A stretch of 64,000 nt of DNA from DATBLE01 sp963775695 (GTDB lineage: Bacteria; Actinomycetota; Thermoleophilia; Gaiellales; Gaiellaceae). This document shows positions 1 to 8,159 of the stretch, in pieces. Position 1 is the stretch's first letter, and each line of letters starts with the position of its first letter. The position numbers were made by a program, and so were the translations under genes. The DNA lies in contig CAVZJU010000002.1 in assembly GCA_963775695.1 (NCBI GenBank), positions 310,001-374,000 of the forward strand, in the 5' to 3' direction. Under the pieces are notes generated by a model. It had not been told where the DNA came from. It saw nothing but the letters and a program-made list of their open reading frames with translations, and did not search any database.

Positions 1-624
1 GCGCTCGTCGACGTCGCCGGGAAGCCGCTGGTCGCCTACCAGATCGGCAGGCTCGCGAACGCCGGCGTCGGCCGCGTGATCGTCTCGTGTGCCGCCGGCC
101 AGGGCGAGGTCCTCCGTGACGAGCTCGGTGAGCTCGAGGTCGAGATCGTCTGCGCCGAGGAGCCCGAGCGGCTCGGCCGGGGCGGCGGGATCAAGTTCGC
201 CGCGCGGGAGCGCTCCGAGAGCGGCGACGTCTTCGCGATGAACGGCGACGAGCTGGTCGACGTGGGCTTCGAGGCGCTGTTGGTTCGCCACCGCGAGACG
301 GGCGCCGCCGCCACCGTCTCGGTCGCGCGGCCGGCGTCGCCGTTCGGCGTGGTCGAGCTCGGCGACGACGACGTGGTGACCGGATTCAGCGAGGGCGGCC
401 GGATCCCCTACTGGGTCAACTGCGGCGTCTACGTCCTCTCCCAGGAGGCGATCGAGCGCTTCCCCGACCGGGGCGACCACGAGTCGACGGCGTTCCCGGA
501 GCTGGCCGCCGAAGGGCGGCTCCGGGCCTACCGCCACGAGGGCCTGTGGCTGACTGTGAACACGCCGAAGGAGCTGCGCCGTGCCCAGGAGCACGTCGCA
601 GCCCACCCCGAGTGGCTCTCGTGA
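1..624 (+). CDS. Sugar-phosphate nucleotidyltransferase, 5' truncated by the window edge
   Basis: The reading frame is open from base 1 and gives 207 residues with no start inside the window. The visible part carries the family's conserved GKPL segment about 7 residues in, a NGDE metal/sugar-binding segment near residue 81, and WVNCGVYVL in the second half, all typical of NTP_transferase enzymes that make NDP-sugars. The N-terminal GxGxRLxP nucleotide loop lies outside the window. It resembles the mannose/heptose-1-phosphate type rather than the RmlA type, but the exact sugar cannot be told. The cupin downstream looks like a mannose-6-phosphate isomerase type II protein, so the two may serve surface-polysaccharide supply. 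Confidence 0.8.
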   Translation, partial: ALVDVAGKPLVAYQIGRLANAGVGRVIVSCAAGQGEVLRDELGELEVEIVCAEEPERLGRGGGIKFAARERSESGDVFAMNGDELVDVGFEALLVRHRETGAAATVSVARPASPFGVVELGDDDVVTGFSEGGRIPYWVNCGVYVLSQEAIERFPDRGDHESTAFPELAAEGRLRAYRHEGLWLTVNTPKELRRAQEHVAAHPEWLS

Positions 625-756
625 CACGGGGGAAACGGCCGGTTTCCCCCGTGGGCCCCCTTCCGAGCTCCGCCGCCGGCTCGCCGGCGGCGTTCGCGAT
701 TCCGTCTGGTGGCGTAAGGGTCTGTGCCGCGCCCGCCAGGTCGGTCGCGGCGGCGG
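625..756 (+). repeat. Dispersed palindromic repeat, copy A
   Basis: Directly after the upstream stop codon, 625-636 (CACGGGGGAAAC) pairs perfectly with 642-653 across a 5-nt loop. It continues with GGGCCCCCTTCC and ends in a 34-bp block at 723-756 starting TGTGCCGCGCCCG. The same hairpin, GGGCCCCCTTCC stretch and terminal block occur inverted at 59173-59277, and the terminal block alone at 27022-27055. The hairpin could also terminate transcription of the upstream gene. Confidence 0.65.
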
Positions 757-784
757 AAACCGTCTATACCGGGGAGACAGCCCG

Positions 785-1165
785 ATGAGCGAGTACACCT
801 TCGAGCCCCGGACCGTGGACAAGCCGTGGGGCTCCGAGCTGATCTGGGCCGAGAGCGAGCACTACGCGGGCAAGATCCTGTTCGTCAAGGCGGGCGAGTC
901 ACTCAGCCTCCAGTACCACGAGATCAAGGACGAGTCGTGGTACGTGCTCGAGGGGCGGGCGAAGCTCGAATTGGGCCGCGCGGGGGAGGGAAGCGTGGAG
1001 GAGGTCGAGATCACGGCGGGCCAGGCGTTCCGCGTCCGGCCGGGAACCGTCCACCGCGTGACCGGGATCGAGGACACGAGGATCCTCGAGGTCTCGACTG
1101 CCCACCTCGACGACGTGGTCCGGCTCGAGGACGCCTACGGGCGCGAGGGCACCAGCGAACCTTGA
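785..1165 (+). CDS. Cupin, mannose-6-phosphate isomerase type II-like
   Basis: A 126-residue single-cupin protein. Residues about 9-20 (TVDKPWGSELIW) match the entry strand of type II phosphomannose isomerases. SLQYHEIKDESWYVLEG holds cupin motif 1 with the metal-binding His and Glu, and RVRPGTVHRV is motif 2. It starts at ATG 785; longer in-frame upstream starts run into the repeat and were not used. TATACC at 766-771 could be a -10 box. The short length fits stand-alone PMI-like cupins rather than bifunctional ManC enzymes. It could isomerise hexose phosphates or simply bind a sugar. Confidence 0.7.
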   Translation: MSEYTFEPRTVDKPWGSELIWAESEHYAGKILFVKAGESLSLQYHEIKDESWYVLEGRAKLELGRAGEGSVEEVEITAGQAFRVRPGTVHRVTGIEDTRILEVSTAHLDDVVRLEDAYGREGTSEP

Positions 1166-1183
1166 CGTAAATGTGGTAAGGTT
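1158..1183. promoter_or_regulatory. Imperfect dyad, probable MerR operator
   Basis: AACCTT (1158-1163) and AAGGTT (1178-1183) form the arms of an interrupted dyad with TTGACGTAA inside, just upstream of the MerR-type gene. MerR regulators usually bind such dyads within their own promoters, which suggests autoregulation. This is inferred from position and symmetry. Confidence 0.4.
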
Positions 1184-1189
1184 GTGCCG

Positions 1190-1507
1190 ATGGAGCTGAC
1201 CGTCGGCGCGGCGGCACGGCAGACGGGCTGGTCGGCCCGGATGCTCCGCTATCTCGAGGACGCAGAGCTCGTCGTTCCCGCCCGGCGGCCGAGCGGCTAC
1301 CGCGTGTACGGCATCCGCGAGCTGAACCAGCTGAGGTCGCTGCGCGAGCTGCGCACCCGGTTCGACGTCGAGCTCTCCGACGTTGCGTTCGCCGCCAGGC
1401 TCCGCCGCGAGCCGGGGCTCCGCGACGCCGTCCACACCTGGCTCGCCGGCAGCGAGAGCGCACTCGAGTGGGAGCAGCGCAAGCACGAACGTCTTCTGGC
1501 CGCATGA
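1190..1507 (+). CDS. MerR-type helix-turn-helix regulator
   Basis: 105 residues. The N-terminal winged helix is clear: LTVGAAARQTGWSARMLRYLE is the MerR recognition helix and wing, followed by RRPSGYRVYG. The C-terminal half is short with no Cys cluster or drug-binding domain, so the signal is unknown. ATG 1190 is preferred to GTG 1184 because it fits the usual start of the fold. It lies 57 nt upstream of ahcY on the same strand, so control of SAM/SAH turnover is plausible but inferred. Confidence 0.75.
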   Translation: MELTVGAAARQTGWSARMLRYLEDAELVVPARRPSGYRVYGIRELNQLRSLRELRTRFDVELSDVAFAARLRREPGLRDAVHTWLAGSESALEWEQRKHERLLAA

Positions 1508-1514
1508 AACCCGA

Positions 1515-1544
1515 ATCGGTGCCAGACCAAGGTCGGGCACCGAT
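1515..1544 (+). promoter_or_regulatory. Leader hairpin before ahcY
   Basis: ATCGGTGCC (1515-1523) pairs perfectly with GGCACCGAT (1536-1544), enclosing a possible inner GACC/GGTC stem. It ends about 7 nt before the AGGAG ribosome-binding site of ahcY. It could be an attenuator or affect initiation. It is too small to match known SAM or SAH riboswitches as I recall them. Confidence 0.4.
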
Positions 1545-1564
1545 GCTGAAAGGAGTAGGACTGC

Positions 1565-2833
1565 ATGGCGACGACGAAGCGATACGACGTGAAGGACCTT
1601 GCGCTGGCGCCCGAGGGCGTCCGGCGCATCCAGTGGGCAGACCGGCAGATGCCGGTGCTGGCCGCGATCCGCGAGCGGTTCGAGCGCGAGCAGCCGCTCT
1701 CCGGGTACCGGATCTCGGCCTGTCTGCACGTGACCACCGAGACCGCGAACCTCGCCCGGACGCTGAAGGCGGGCGGGGCGGACGTGGTCCTGTGCGCGTC
1801 CAATCCTCTGTCCACGCAGGACGACGTCGCCTCGGCGCTCGTGGACGAGTACGACATCGCCGTCTTCGCGATCAAGGGCGAGGACAACGACACGTACTAC
1901 TCGCACATCGAGGCGGCCGTCGACCACAAGCCGCAGCTGACGATGGACGACGGCGCCGACGTGATCGGCGTGCTCCACTCCGCCCGCCGCGAGCAGCTCG
2001 GCGACATCATCGCCGGCACCGAGGAGACGACCACGGGCGTGATCCGCCTGAAGGCGCTGGAGGCCGACGGCAAGCTCGGCTTCCCGATCATCGCCGTCAA
2101 CGAGGCCAAGACCAAGCACCTGTTCGACAACCGCTACGGCACGGGCCAGTCGACGATCGACGGGATCATCCGCGCGACCAACGTCCTGCTCGCCGGCAAG
2201 CGCTTCGTCGTCGGCGGGTACGGCTGGGTCGGGCGGGGCGTTGCCTCGCGGGCCCGCGGCATGGGCGCCCTCGTGATCGTCACCGAGGTCGATCCGATGC
2301 GGGCGCTCGAGGCGGCGATGGACGGCTTCGAGGTCCTGCCGATGGCGAGGGCGGCCGAGATCGGCGACCTCTTCTGCACCGCGACCGGAGACAAGGGCGT
2401 GATCACCGCCGAGCACATGGGGCGGATGAAGGACGGGGCGATCCTCTCCAACACTGGGCACTTCGACGTCGAGATCGACAAGGGCGCCCTGCGCTCGCTC
2501 GCTTCCGAGACGCGGCACGCACGTGAGTTCGTCGAGGAGTTCACCATGGCGGACGGACGGCGGATCTACCTCGTCGCCGAGGGCCGGCTCGTCAATCTCG
2601 GCGCGGCCGAGGGCCATCCGGCGCTCGTCATGGACATGTCGTTCGCGAACCAGGCGCTCGGCGCGGAATACGCCGTGCAGAACGCCGCTTCGCTCGAGCG
2701 GAAGGTCTACCCCGTGCCGGACGACATCGACCGCGAGATCGCCCGCCTGAAGCTCGCGACGATGGGCATCGACATCGACCAGCTCACCGAGGAGCAGCAG
2801 AAGTATCTGGCCTCGTGGGACGAGGGGACCTAG
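1565..2833 (+). CDS. ahcY: Adenosylhomocysteinase (SAH hydrolase)
   Basis: Cytoplasmic enzyme that splits S-adenosylhomocysteine to adenosine and homocysteine, relieving product inhibition of methyltransferases. It has 422 residues, normal for the compact bacterial form. Visible hallmarks are the substrate-domain segment VLCASNPLSTQDD, the FDNRYGTGQS hinge, the NAD-binding loop GYGWVGRG near residue 218, and the C-terminal PDDIDREIARLKL tail that closes the NAD site of the partner subunit. A strong AGGAG lies 8 nt before the ATG. The gene downstream is convergent and a strong hairpin separates them. Confidence 0.97.
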   Translation: MATTKRYDVKDLALAPEGVRRIQWADRQMPVLAAIRERFEREQPLSGYRISACLHVTTETANLARTLKAGGADVVLCASNPLSTQDDVASALVDEYDIAVFAIKGEDNDTYYSHIEAAVDHKPQLTMDDGADVIGVLHSARREQLGDIIAGTEETTTGVIRLKALEADGKLGFPIIAVNEAKTKHLFDNRYGTGQSTIDGIIRATNVLLAGKRFVVGGYGWVGRGVASRARGMGALVIVTEVDPMRALEAAMDGFEVLPMARAAEIGDLFCTATGDKGVITAEHMGRMKDGAILSNTGHFDVEIDKGALRSLASETRHAREFVEEFTMADGRRIYLVAEGRLVNLGAAEGHPALVMDMSFANQALGAEYAVQNAASLERKVYPVPDDIDREIARLKLATMGIDIDQLTEEQQKYLASWDEGT

Positions 2834-2847
2834 CAGAGGGGAAGTGA

Positions 2848-2874
2848 GCGCGGCCGGGCAAAGCCCGGCCGCGC
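2848..2874. terminator. Bidirectional terminator hairpin
   Basis: GCGCGGCCGGGC (2848-2859) pairs perfectly with 2863-2874 across a loop of three A residues. It sits between the converging ahcY and PadR genes and can serve both. There is no clear U tract on the plus side. Confidence 0.75.
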
Positions 2875-2880
2875 GGCGTC

Positions 2881-3423
2881 TTAGGCCAGCTCGCGCTCGA
2901 CTGTCTTCACCAGCTCCAGATGGAGCTCGAACAGCTGCCGCAAGAAGCCGATCACGAGTAGCAGGTACTTCCGGCGGTGTGGAAGGAGCTCCGCGGTCTG
3001 CTCGGCGTCGTCGAGTTGCCGCTCGAGGTCGGCTATGTCTGCGCGCAGGCCGGCCAGGCTCTCTCGGGTCGGCTTCTCCCCGACGAGGTCGGCGATCAGC
3101 AGCCTGAGCAGGGGCTCGCTCTTCAGCGGTGTGAAGGTGACTGGGGTGCGCGCGTAGTCCTTGAGCGCACGCAGCCCCTTGTCCGTCAGGGTGTAGACGG
3201 TCCGCTCGCGCGTCTTGCCCGGCTCCTTTCGTGCGGCGAGGTAGCCGAGCTTCGCCAGTCGTTTCGGTTCGACGTAGTACTGGCTCTCGCCGGCCCAGGC
3301 AAGCATCCGCCCTCGCTGCGCCAGGCGCAGGAGGTCGTGGGCGCCGGCGCCTGTCCGACCGACGAGGCCGAGGATCTCGTACGAGAAGAGGCTCAACTTG
3401 TCGCTTGGCATACTATGATTCAT
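2881..3423 (-). CDS. PadR family transcriptional regulator
   Basis: 180 residues. The N-terminal winged helix (LSLFSYEILGLVGRTGAGAHDLL through YYVEPKRLAKLGYL and the RTVYTLTDKG wing) is PadR-type. The Leu/Glu-rich C-terminal half (residues ~125-175) forms the Vir_act_alpha_C dimerisation helices. The start at 3423 has AGAGG 8 nt upstream; an in-frame ATG at 3411 would give a protein four residues shorter. A near-perfect dyad lies on the start codon, so it probably represses itself and perhaps the divergent methyltransferase. Confidence 0.85.
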   Translation of the reverse strand: MNHSMPSDKLSLFSYEILGLVGRTGAGAHDLLRLAQRGRMLAWAGESQYYVEPKRLAKLGYLAARKEPGKTRERTVYTLTDKGLRALKDYARTPVTFTPLKSEPLLRLLIADLVGEKPTRESLAGLRADIADLERQLDDAEQTAELLPHRRKYLLLVIGFLRQLFELHLELVKTVERELA

Positions 3424-3426
3424 AGT
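3412..3426. promoter_or_regulatory. Operator-like palindrome over the PadR start
   Basis: ACTATG-ATT-CATAGT is a perfect 6+6 dyad covering the PadR start codon, with a second CATAGTT half-site about 15 nt further into the divergent promoter region. PadR proteins bind short dyads of this kind; the assignment is inferred from position. Confidence 0.55.
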
Positions 3427-3466
3427 TTATACCTCTGGAGCATAGTTCAGGCGAGGGGAGCGGACG

Positions 3467-4267
<801 letters not shown>

Positions 4268-4310
4268 ACGCCGCCGGGCCGGTTCCGGCCGCCGCCGCCT
4301 CGCTCGTCCG

Positions 4311-4440
4311 CTACCCTCGTCTTCGAGGAGAGTATCCCCAACGGGTTGCCGTCGTCACCTCGGCGTTCGCGCCCGGCGGCACCGGCCGTACGACACGGCG
4401 GGAGAGACCTTCGTTCCACCCGGAATCGGGCGACGAAGGG
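4311..4440 (+). ncRNA. yybP-ykoY family (manganese) riboswitch candidate
   Basis: The leader of the TerC gene contains GAGGAGAGTATCCCC, then a GTCGTCACC segment, then CACCGGCCGTACGAC followed by GGGAGAGACCTTCG, the order of conserved blocks I recall for yybP-ykoY RNAs. These RNAs sense Mn2+ and commonly precede TerC/Alx and Mn-export genes. The family was recognised by motif order and context, not by a covariance search. It ends about 10 nt before the ATG. Confidence 0.7.
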
Positions 4441-4449
4441 TGTATCCGC

Positions 4450-5470
4450 ATGAGCTTGGCGTTGTGGCATTGGGGGGCGTTCGCTGCGCTGGTGGTCGCC
4501 CTGCTCGCGATCGATCTCGTGGCGTTCGCGCGCCGGAAGCAGGGCATCTCCTTCCTGCGTGTCGTCGGCTGGAGCATCGGCTGGACGGTGCTCGGGGTCG
4601 CGTTCGGCGGCGTGATCTTCTTCTGGCAGGGAGGCGCCGCCGCGGGCGAGTACCTGACCGGGTTCGTGATCGAGAAGTCGCTCTCGATCGACAACCTGTT
4701 CGTCTTCGCGCTCGTCTTCACCTATTTCGGCGTTCCGGTCCGCCTCGCAGCGCCGCGTCCTGTTCTGGGGCATCGTCGGCGCGATCGTCCTTCGGGCGAT
4801 CTTCACCTTCGCCGGCGCGGCGCTGCTCGACGCGTTCCACTACGCGATCTACGTCTTCGGCGGGTTCCTCGTCCTCACCGGTCTGCGCATGGCCAGGCAC
4901 TCCGACGTCGAGATCCATCCAGAGCGGAATCCGGCGCTGAAGCTGCTCGGGCGCATCCTCCCGCTGATCAACCGCTATGAAGGCGACCGCTTGGTCGTTC
5001 GGGAGCGGGGACGTCGGTTCACCACGCCGCTCGCGGCCGCGCTCGTCCTGGTCGCGACCTTCGATCTCGTCTTCGCAGTCGACTCGATTCCGGCGATCTT
5101 CGCCGTCACGCGCGAGACGTTTCTCGTCTGCGCGGCAAACGCCTTCTCGCTCCTGGGCCTCGCCTCGCTCTACTTCGTCCTCGCCGAGCTGCTCGGACGC
5201 TTCCACTACCTGAACGTCCGGCTCGGGATGGTGCTGGTGTTCGTCGGGGCGAAGATGGCCGCCGCCGACCTCTACGAACTGCCGGTCTGGGCTTCGCTGG
5301 TGGTGATCGTCGGCGTCCTCGGCGCCGCGGTGGGGACGTCGCTGCTGCGCCCGGCGCCCTACCCCGGCCGATTCCGATCCAAGGAGGCTCGTGATGATCG
5401 TGCCGGGCGTCGTCCTGATCGCGCTCTCGGTCCTGTTCCTGTTGACCTCACTCGCTCTCCACGCGTGTGA
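4450..5470 (+). CDS. TerC family integral membrane protein (Alx-like), frame interrupted
   Basis: Multi-spanning membrane protein of the TerC/Alx family, thought to export Mn2+ or help load metal onto secreted proteins. The first frame carries GFVIEKSLSIDNLFVFALVF, with the conserved acidic residues in the membrane; the second carries LVATFDLVFAVDSIPAIFAV, the matching second half. An extra base near 4747 (CTCGCAG where CTCCAG restores RLQRRVLFWGIVG) splits the gene, so a sequencing error or recent mutation is likely. The C-terminal tail after PYPGRF is low-complexity. A good AAGGAGG at ~5382 precedes a hydrophobic start MIVPGVVLIALSVLF at 5394, which might be a separate small membrane protein. 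Confidence 0.85.
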
Positions 5471-5503
5471 GCTAGATGCGGCCGCGGGCCTAGACTGCCG
5501 GGC

Positions 5504-6460
5504 ATGCTCGAGCCCGAGCGGATCATCAGGCTGGAGGATCGCGCCGTCGTCCTCCTCGACCAGCGCCGGCTTCCCGGCGAGGAGGTCGACCTCGTCTGCT
5601 GCTCTTCGGCGGAGGTGGCCGAGGCGATCCGGACCCTGGCCGTTCGGGGCGCGCCGGCGATCGGCATTGCCGTCGCGTACGGCTATGCGCTCGCCGCCCG
5701 CAACGGGGAGGATCTCGACGACGCGGCGGCAGTGCTCGCCAGCGCGCGTCCGACCGCAGTCAATGCCGCGTGGGCGCTGGCGGAGATGCAGCGCTGGGAG
5801 GGCGATCCCGCAGAACGGGCACGGCAGATCCACGCTCAGGAGGTCGAGCGCTGTCGGGTCATGTCCGCGCACGCCGCTGCGCTGCTCGAGCCCGGCACCC
5901 GCGCGCTGACCCACTGCAACGCCGGCGGGCTCGCTACCGGTGGGTACGGCACCGCCGTCGGCGCGCTCCGCGCGGCGTGGGAACGCGGCCTGCTCGAGCA
6001 CGTCCTCGTCGACGAGACGAGGCCGCTGCTCCAGGGCGGGCGCCTGACTGCATGGGAGCTCGAGGAGGCGGGTATCCCGCACGCCGTGATCGCGGACTCC
6101 GCAGCAGGTCTGATGATGGCCCGGGGCGAGGTCGACCTGGTCGTCACCGGTGCCGACCGGATCGCCGCGAACGGCGACACCGCGAACAAGGTCGGCACCT
6201 ACTCGTTGGCCGTGCTCGCGACGCACCACGGCATCCCGCTGTACGTCATCGCTCCGAGCTCGACCGTCGACCTCACGACCGCGACCGGCGCGGGGATCCC
6301 GATCGAGGAGCGCGCCGCCGACGAAGTTACGGCGCGGTTCGCGGCCCGCAACCCGGCCTTCGACGTCACCCCCGCCGGCCTGATCGCCGCGATCGTCACG
6401 GAGGCCGGCGTCCACCGCGCGCCGTACACGTCCTCGCTCGCAGGGCTGGTGGCGGCATGA
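5504..6460 (+). CDS. mtnA: S-methyl-5-thioribose-1-phosphate isomerase
   Basis: Methionine-salvage enzyme converting methylthioribose-1-phosphate to methylthioribulose-1-phosphate; eIF2B-like fold. 318 residues. TLAVRGAPAIGIAVAYG is the N-terminal signature, HCNAGGLATGGYGT (~residue 138) holds the catalytic Cys, and GADRIAANGDTANKVGTY (~217) the catalytic Asp. Its stop overlaps the next start (ATGA), so the two are translationally coupled. Together with ahcY it shows SAM by-product recycling near this end of the window. Confidence 0.93.
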   Translation: MLEPERIIRLEDRAVVLLDQRRLPGEEVDLVCCSSAEVAEAIRTLAVRGAPAIGIAVAYGYALAARNGEDLDDAAAVLASARPTAVNAAWALAEMQRWEGDPAERARQIHAQEVERCRVMSAHAAALLEPGTRALTHCNAGGLATGGYGTAVGALRAAWERGLLEHVLVDETRPLLQGGRLTAWELEEAGIPHAVIADSAAGLMMARGEVDLVVTGADRIAANGDTANKVGTYSLAVLATHHGIPLYVIAPSSTVDLTTATGAGIPIEERAADEVTARFAARNPAFDVTPAGLIAAIVTEAGVHRAPYTSSLAGLVAA

Positions 6461-7221
6461 GGGCGATCATCCTGGCCGCCGGGTATGCGACGCGCCTGCG
6501 CCCGCTGACAGACACGATCCCGAAGCAGCTCCTGCCCGTCGGCGGGCGGCCGATGGTCGACTGGGTCTGCGACCGTGTCGCGGAGGTCACCGACGACGTC
6601 GAGCTCGTCACGAACGCGCGCTTCGCCGACGATTTCCGCGAGTGGGCAAGGCGGCGAGGCGGCGTCACCGTGCACGACGACGGCACGGTTTCGAACGAGG
6701 ACCGCCTCGGGGCGATCGGCGACATCGCGTTCGTCCTGGAGCGGATCGGCACCGACGACGACCTGCTCGTGATCGCCGGAGACAACCTGTTCGACTTCGC
6801 GCTCGGCGACTTCGTCGCGTTCACGCGCGGGAAGGGCGTCGCCAGCGCGGTCGCGGTCTACGACTGCGGCGACCTCGAGCTGGCCACGCATTACGGTGTC
6901 GTCGACTCGGACGACAACGACCGCGTGGTCGGCTTCGAGGAGAAGCCGTCAGAGCCGCGCAGCACGCTGGTCGCGACGGCGGCCTACGTCTACCGGCAGG
7001 AGCACGTCCCGCTCGTCGCGCGCTACCTCGACGAGGGCAATCCCCCGGACCAGCCGGGGCGGCTGATCGCATGGCTCTATCCCCGCGAACCCGTCTACGC
7101 CTACCGGTTTCCCGGGCCGTGGTTCGACATCGGGAATCCCCAGCAGCTGCTCGAGGCGGACAACCATTGGCGTGAGCGCGCGGGCCTGCCGCCGCGCGAG
7201 ACCTACGCGACCCTCAGCTAG
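6457..7221 (+). CDS. Sugar-1-phosphate nucleotidyltransferase
   Basis: 254 residues. AAGYATRLRPLTDTIPKQLLPVGGRPM is the complete nucleotide loop (GxxTRLxPxTxxxPKxLLPVxxxPM), VIAGDNLFDF the metal site, and YGVVDSDDNDRVVGFEEKPSEP the sugar-pocket segment of the glucose-1-phosphate thymidylyl/uridylyltransferase family. The start overlaps the mtnA stop by 4 nt. The family usually makes dTDP- or UDP-glucose; the base preference cannot be read from the sequence. Linkage to mtnA is odd for a cell-envelope enzyme. Confidence 0.85.
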   Translation: MRAIILAAGYATRLRPLTDTIPKQLLPVGGRPMVDWVCDRVAEVTDDVELVTNARFADDFREWARRRGGVTVHDDGTVSNEDRLGAIGDIAFVLERIGTDDDLLVIAGDNLFDFALGDFVAFTRGKGVASAVAVYDCGDLELATHYGVVDSDDNDRVVGFEEKPSEPRSTLVATAAYVYRQEHVPLVARYLDEGNPPDQPGRLIAWLYPREPVYAYRFPGPWFDIGNPQQLLEADNHWRERAGLPPRETYATLS

Positions 7222-7378
7222 GCGGCGGGACCGGCGGCTTCTGCGCCGGGGGCGGACCGGGCGGCGGCTTGCGCCGGACCACCCAACGCCCCCACCAGCT
7301 GAGCCCGGGGTGATCCGGGTCCTTTGCGCCCCAGCGGAACGGCTTCTTCCTGGGCGGCTGCGGCGGGGGCGTTGCCAC
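7214..7378 (-). CDS. Small proline-rich basic protein, hypothetical
   Basis: 54 residues from a GTG start. It has a Pro/Lys N-terminus, a Trp-rich centre (HPGLSWWGRWVVRRK) and a Pro-rich tail ending PPVPPPS. An in-frame stop lies just upstream, so GTG 7378 is the only reasonable start; AAGGG lies about 14 nt before it. The last 8 nt overlap the convergent nucleotidyltransferase. The WWGRWVVRR core reads as real coding sequence, but I recognise no family. Confidence 0.45.
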   Translation of the reverse strand: MATPPPQPPRKKPFRWGAKDPDHPGLSWWGRWVVRRKPPPGPPPAQKPPVPPPS

Positions 7379-7449
7379 ACCGCGAAGTTACACCCTTGGC
7401 GCGCCTCTGGCAAAGACACGTCACGGCTTGCGGTCTAGCGTGACCGCAT

Positions 7450-8112
7450 GTGCTGCTGGATCTCGTGTTTCCTCGACGCTGCGTGGTCTGTTCCGTCCCG
7501 GGCGCCGCCCTCTGCGCCGCGTGTGCGGGCGCTTTGCCGCGGATCGCCGCGCCGCTCTGCGGCCGATGCGGTGCGGCCACTGCCTGGCCGGTGGAACGCT
7601 GCCGCGAGTGCTCGGGCCGGCGGATCGCCTTCGCCTCCGCGCGGGCGGCCGTCGAATACGAGGTCGCCGTGCGGTTGCTCGTCTCCGCCTGGAAGGAGCG
7701 TGGCCTCCGGAACGTCGGTGACCTCGCGGCCGCCCTGATCGTCGAGGTCGTGCCCCGGCCGCCCGGCCGCGTGGTCACCTTCGTGCCGCCGGACGGCGAC
7801 CGCAGCCTCAGGCGGGGTCATCACCCGCCGGCGCGGCTCGCCCGTGAGCTCGGACGCCGCTGGGAGCTGCCGGTCCGGGCGATGCTGGAGCGCACCCGAC
7901 CGCTGCGGCCGCAACGTGGTCTCGGCCGCGACGAGCGCCGCCGCAACGTCCGGGCCGCTTTCCGTGCCACGGCGACGATCCGGGGGCCCGTGATCCTTGT
8001 CGACGACGTGTACACGACCGGCGCAACCGTGTCGGCGGCAGCGAGCGCCCTCCGCGGCGCAGGCGCGAGCTCGGTCGACGTGGTCGCGTTCGCGCGGACG
8101 GTGAGACGCTGA
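7450..8112 (+). CDS. comF: ComF-like phosphoribosyltransferase
   Basis: 220 residues. The N-terminal zinc-finger region has CxxC pairs at about residues 11/14, 22/25, 37/40 and 50/53. The C-terminal PRTase domain carries the PRPP loop VILVDDVYTTGAT near residues 181-193. In other bacteria ComF acts in DNA uptake, possibly coupling translocation to the replication machinery. No other competence gene is nearby. GTG 7450 is used; an overlapping out-of-frame ATG sits 2 nt upstream. Confidence 0.85.
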   Translation: MLLDLVFPRRCVVCSVPGAALCAACAGALPRIAAPLCGRCGAATAWPVERCRECSGRRIAFASARAAVEYEVAVRLLVSAWKERGLRNVGDLAAALIVEVVPRPPGRVVTFVPPDGDRSLRRGHHPPARLARELGRRWELPVRAMLERTRPLRPQRGLGRDERRRNVRAAFRATATIRGPVILVDDVYTTGATVSAAASALRGAGASSVDVVAFARTVRR

Positions 8113-8159
8113 GATCGACTAGGGTTGGAGATGACCACCCTTTGAGAAGGGGACATCCC

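Noticed and set aside
1508..1564. SAM or SAH riboswitch before ahcY
   Set aside because: 57 nt is too short and only one hairpin is present; conserved cores are not visible.
899..2617. Long minus-strand frame opposite ahcY
   Set aside because: No start context, Arg/Asp-rich composition typical of antisense frames, and it overlaps a certain gene.
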